A stretch of 5,565 nt of DNA from DASWKG01 sp036396755 (GTDB taxonomy: Bacteria > Actinomycetota > UBA4738 > CALAEC01): NCBI GenBank assembly GCA_036396755.1, contig DASWKG010000036.1:1-5565 (forward strand), written 5' to 3'. The notes below the pieces were generated by a model. It made no database searches. It was not told the origin of the DNA and was given only the letters and a program-made list of their open reading frames with translations. Made by a program: the position numbers and the translations under genes. Shown here one piece after another: positions 5,090-5,565 of this stretch. The stretch's first letter is position 1, and each line of letters opens with the position of its first letter.

Positions 5090-5565
5090 CCATCGCCCGA
5101 ACCGAGTACGGGTCCGGGCTGCGGATCGTCACCGAGCACGTCCCGGGGGTTCGGTCCGCCACACTCGGCGTGTGGGTGGCGGTCGGGTCCCGGGACGAGC
5201 CGGGCCGCATCGCCGGCGCGTCGCACTTCCTGGAGCACCTGCTCTTCAAGGGGACCAAGAAGCGCACCGCCCGCGACATCGCGGAGGCGTTCGATGCCGT
5301 CGGCGGCGACCTGAACGCGTTCACCGGGCGCGAGCAGACGACGTTCTACGCGCGCGTGCTCGACCACGACTTGCCGATGGCGGTCGAGCACATGTGCGAC
5401 ATGCTCCTCGAGTCGGTGATCCGCCCGCGCGACTTCGACGCCGAGCGGCAGGTGATCCTCGAGGAGATCAACATGAACGAGGACGCGCCCGACCAGCTGA
5501 TCCACGACCTGTTCTCCGAGACGCTGTGGGGCGGCCACCCGCTCGGGCGGTCGGTGCTCGGCTCC
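5086..5565 (+). CDS. M16 family zinc metallopeptidase, N-terminal part (cut by window end)
   Basis: The first 160 residues of an M16 (pitrilysin/mitochondrial processing peptidase-like) protein; family members are usually much longer, so most lies beyond the window. The inverted zinc motif HFLEH is complete (H47, E50, H51). The third zinc ligand is E127 in VILEEI, 76 residues after H51, the spacing seen in MPP-beta. GGDLNAFTGREQTTFYARV (73-91) and HPLGRSV (151-157) are also family-typical, so this should be the catalytically active type. It starts at GTG 5086, overlapping the pnp stop as GTGA; the SD is weak (GGCGAG 5078-5083), so translational coupling to PNPase is likely. A pnp-adjacent M16 gene is also found in Mycobacterium (pepR) and Streptomyces. 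The natural substrate cannot be inferred from this fragment. Confidence 0.93.
   Translation, partial: MTIARTEYGSGLRIVTEHVPGVRSATLGVWVAVGSRDEPGRIAGASHFLEHLLFKGTKKRTARDIAEAFDAVGGDLNAFTGREQTTFYARVLDHDLPMAVEHMCDMLLESVIRPRDFDAERQVILEEINMNEDAPDQLIHDLFSETLWGGHPLGRSVLGS

Noticed and set aside
4717..5538. 273-codon open frame on the minus strand across the end of pnp and the M16 gene
   Set aside because: Antisense to an S1 domain and an intact HxxEH zinc-peptidase motif.
1..5565. tRNA genes, CRISPR arrays, insertion sequences or phage attachment sites
   Set aside because: I saw no cloverleaf-like sequence, regularly spaced repeats, transposase motif or flanking direct repeats on reading the window.

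Overview
The window is a high-GC bacterial chromosome segment, most likely from an Actinomycetota member. Three things point there: the gene order ribF–rpsO–pnp–M16 peptidase, which matches the order I recall from Mycobacterium and Streptomyces; a PNPase with the long charged/Arg-rich tail often seen in that phylum; and two extended -10 elements (TGCTACCCT) set so close to ATG codons that the mRNAs should be leaderless, a common actinobacterial arrangement. I cannot place it below phylum level; an uncultivated, non-streptomycete lineage is plausible.

Layout, all on the + strand. (1) Positions 2-166 hold an open frame with no start that may be the tail of an upstream gene. (2) 168-1148 encodes a secreted protein of about 326 residues, with a signal peptide and ten cysteines in the mature part; I do not recognise its family. 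It is followed one base later by a compact hairpin (1150-1173), and the 1174-1350 spacer holds only weak small hairpins. (3) 1374-2297 is ribF (bifunctional riboflavin kinase/FAD synthetase), with an extended -10 box 8 nt before its ATG. (4) 2328-2591 is rpsO (ribosomal protein S15), with the same -10 box 7 nt before its ATG. (5) The 188-nt rpsO–pnp spacer is mostly a long imperfect hairpin (2638-2750), as expected for an RNase III processing site. (6) 2780-5089 is pnp (PNPase), which has a strong Shine-Dalgarno. (7) 5086-5565 is the N-terminal 160 residues of an M16 zinc peptidase, overlapping the pnp stop codon and cut by the window edge.

The most interesting item is in the rpsO–pnp spacer. 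The 3' arm of the long hairpin (CGCTCCTC, 2743-2750) pairs perfectly with the 5' arm (GAGGAGCG, 2638-2645). A strand overlapping it (2745-2752) also pairs perfectly over 8 bp with the pnp Shine-Dalgarno region (2764-2771). These two pairings exclude each other, so the spacer looks like a two-state RNA switch. In one state the processing hairpin is intact and the pnp SD is free. In the other the 5' arm has been removed and the SD is sequestered. This would give a direct route for PNPase to repress its own translation. The pairings are read from the sequence; the mechanism is inference.

Functionally, ribF supplies FMN/FAD, rpsO supplies a 30S subunit protein, pnp acts in RNA decay, and the M16 protein is a peptidase translationally coupled to pnp. 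The secreted cysteine-rich gene upstream uses visibly less GC-biased codons and does not obviously belong to this housekeeping cluster.
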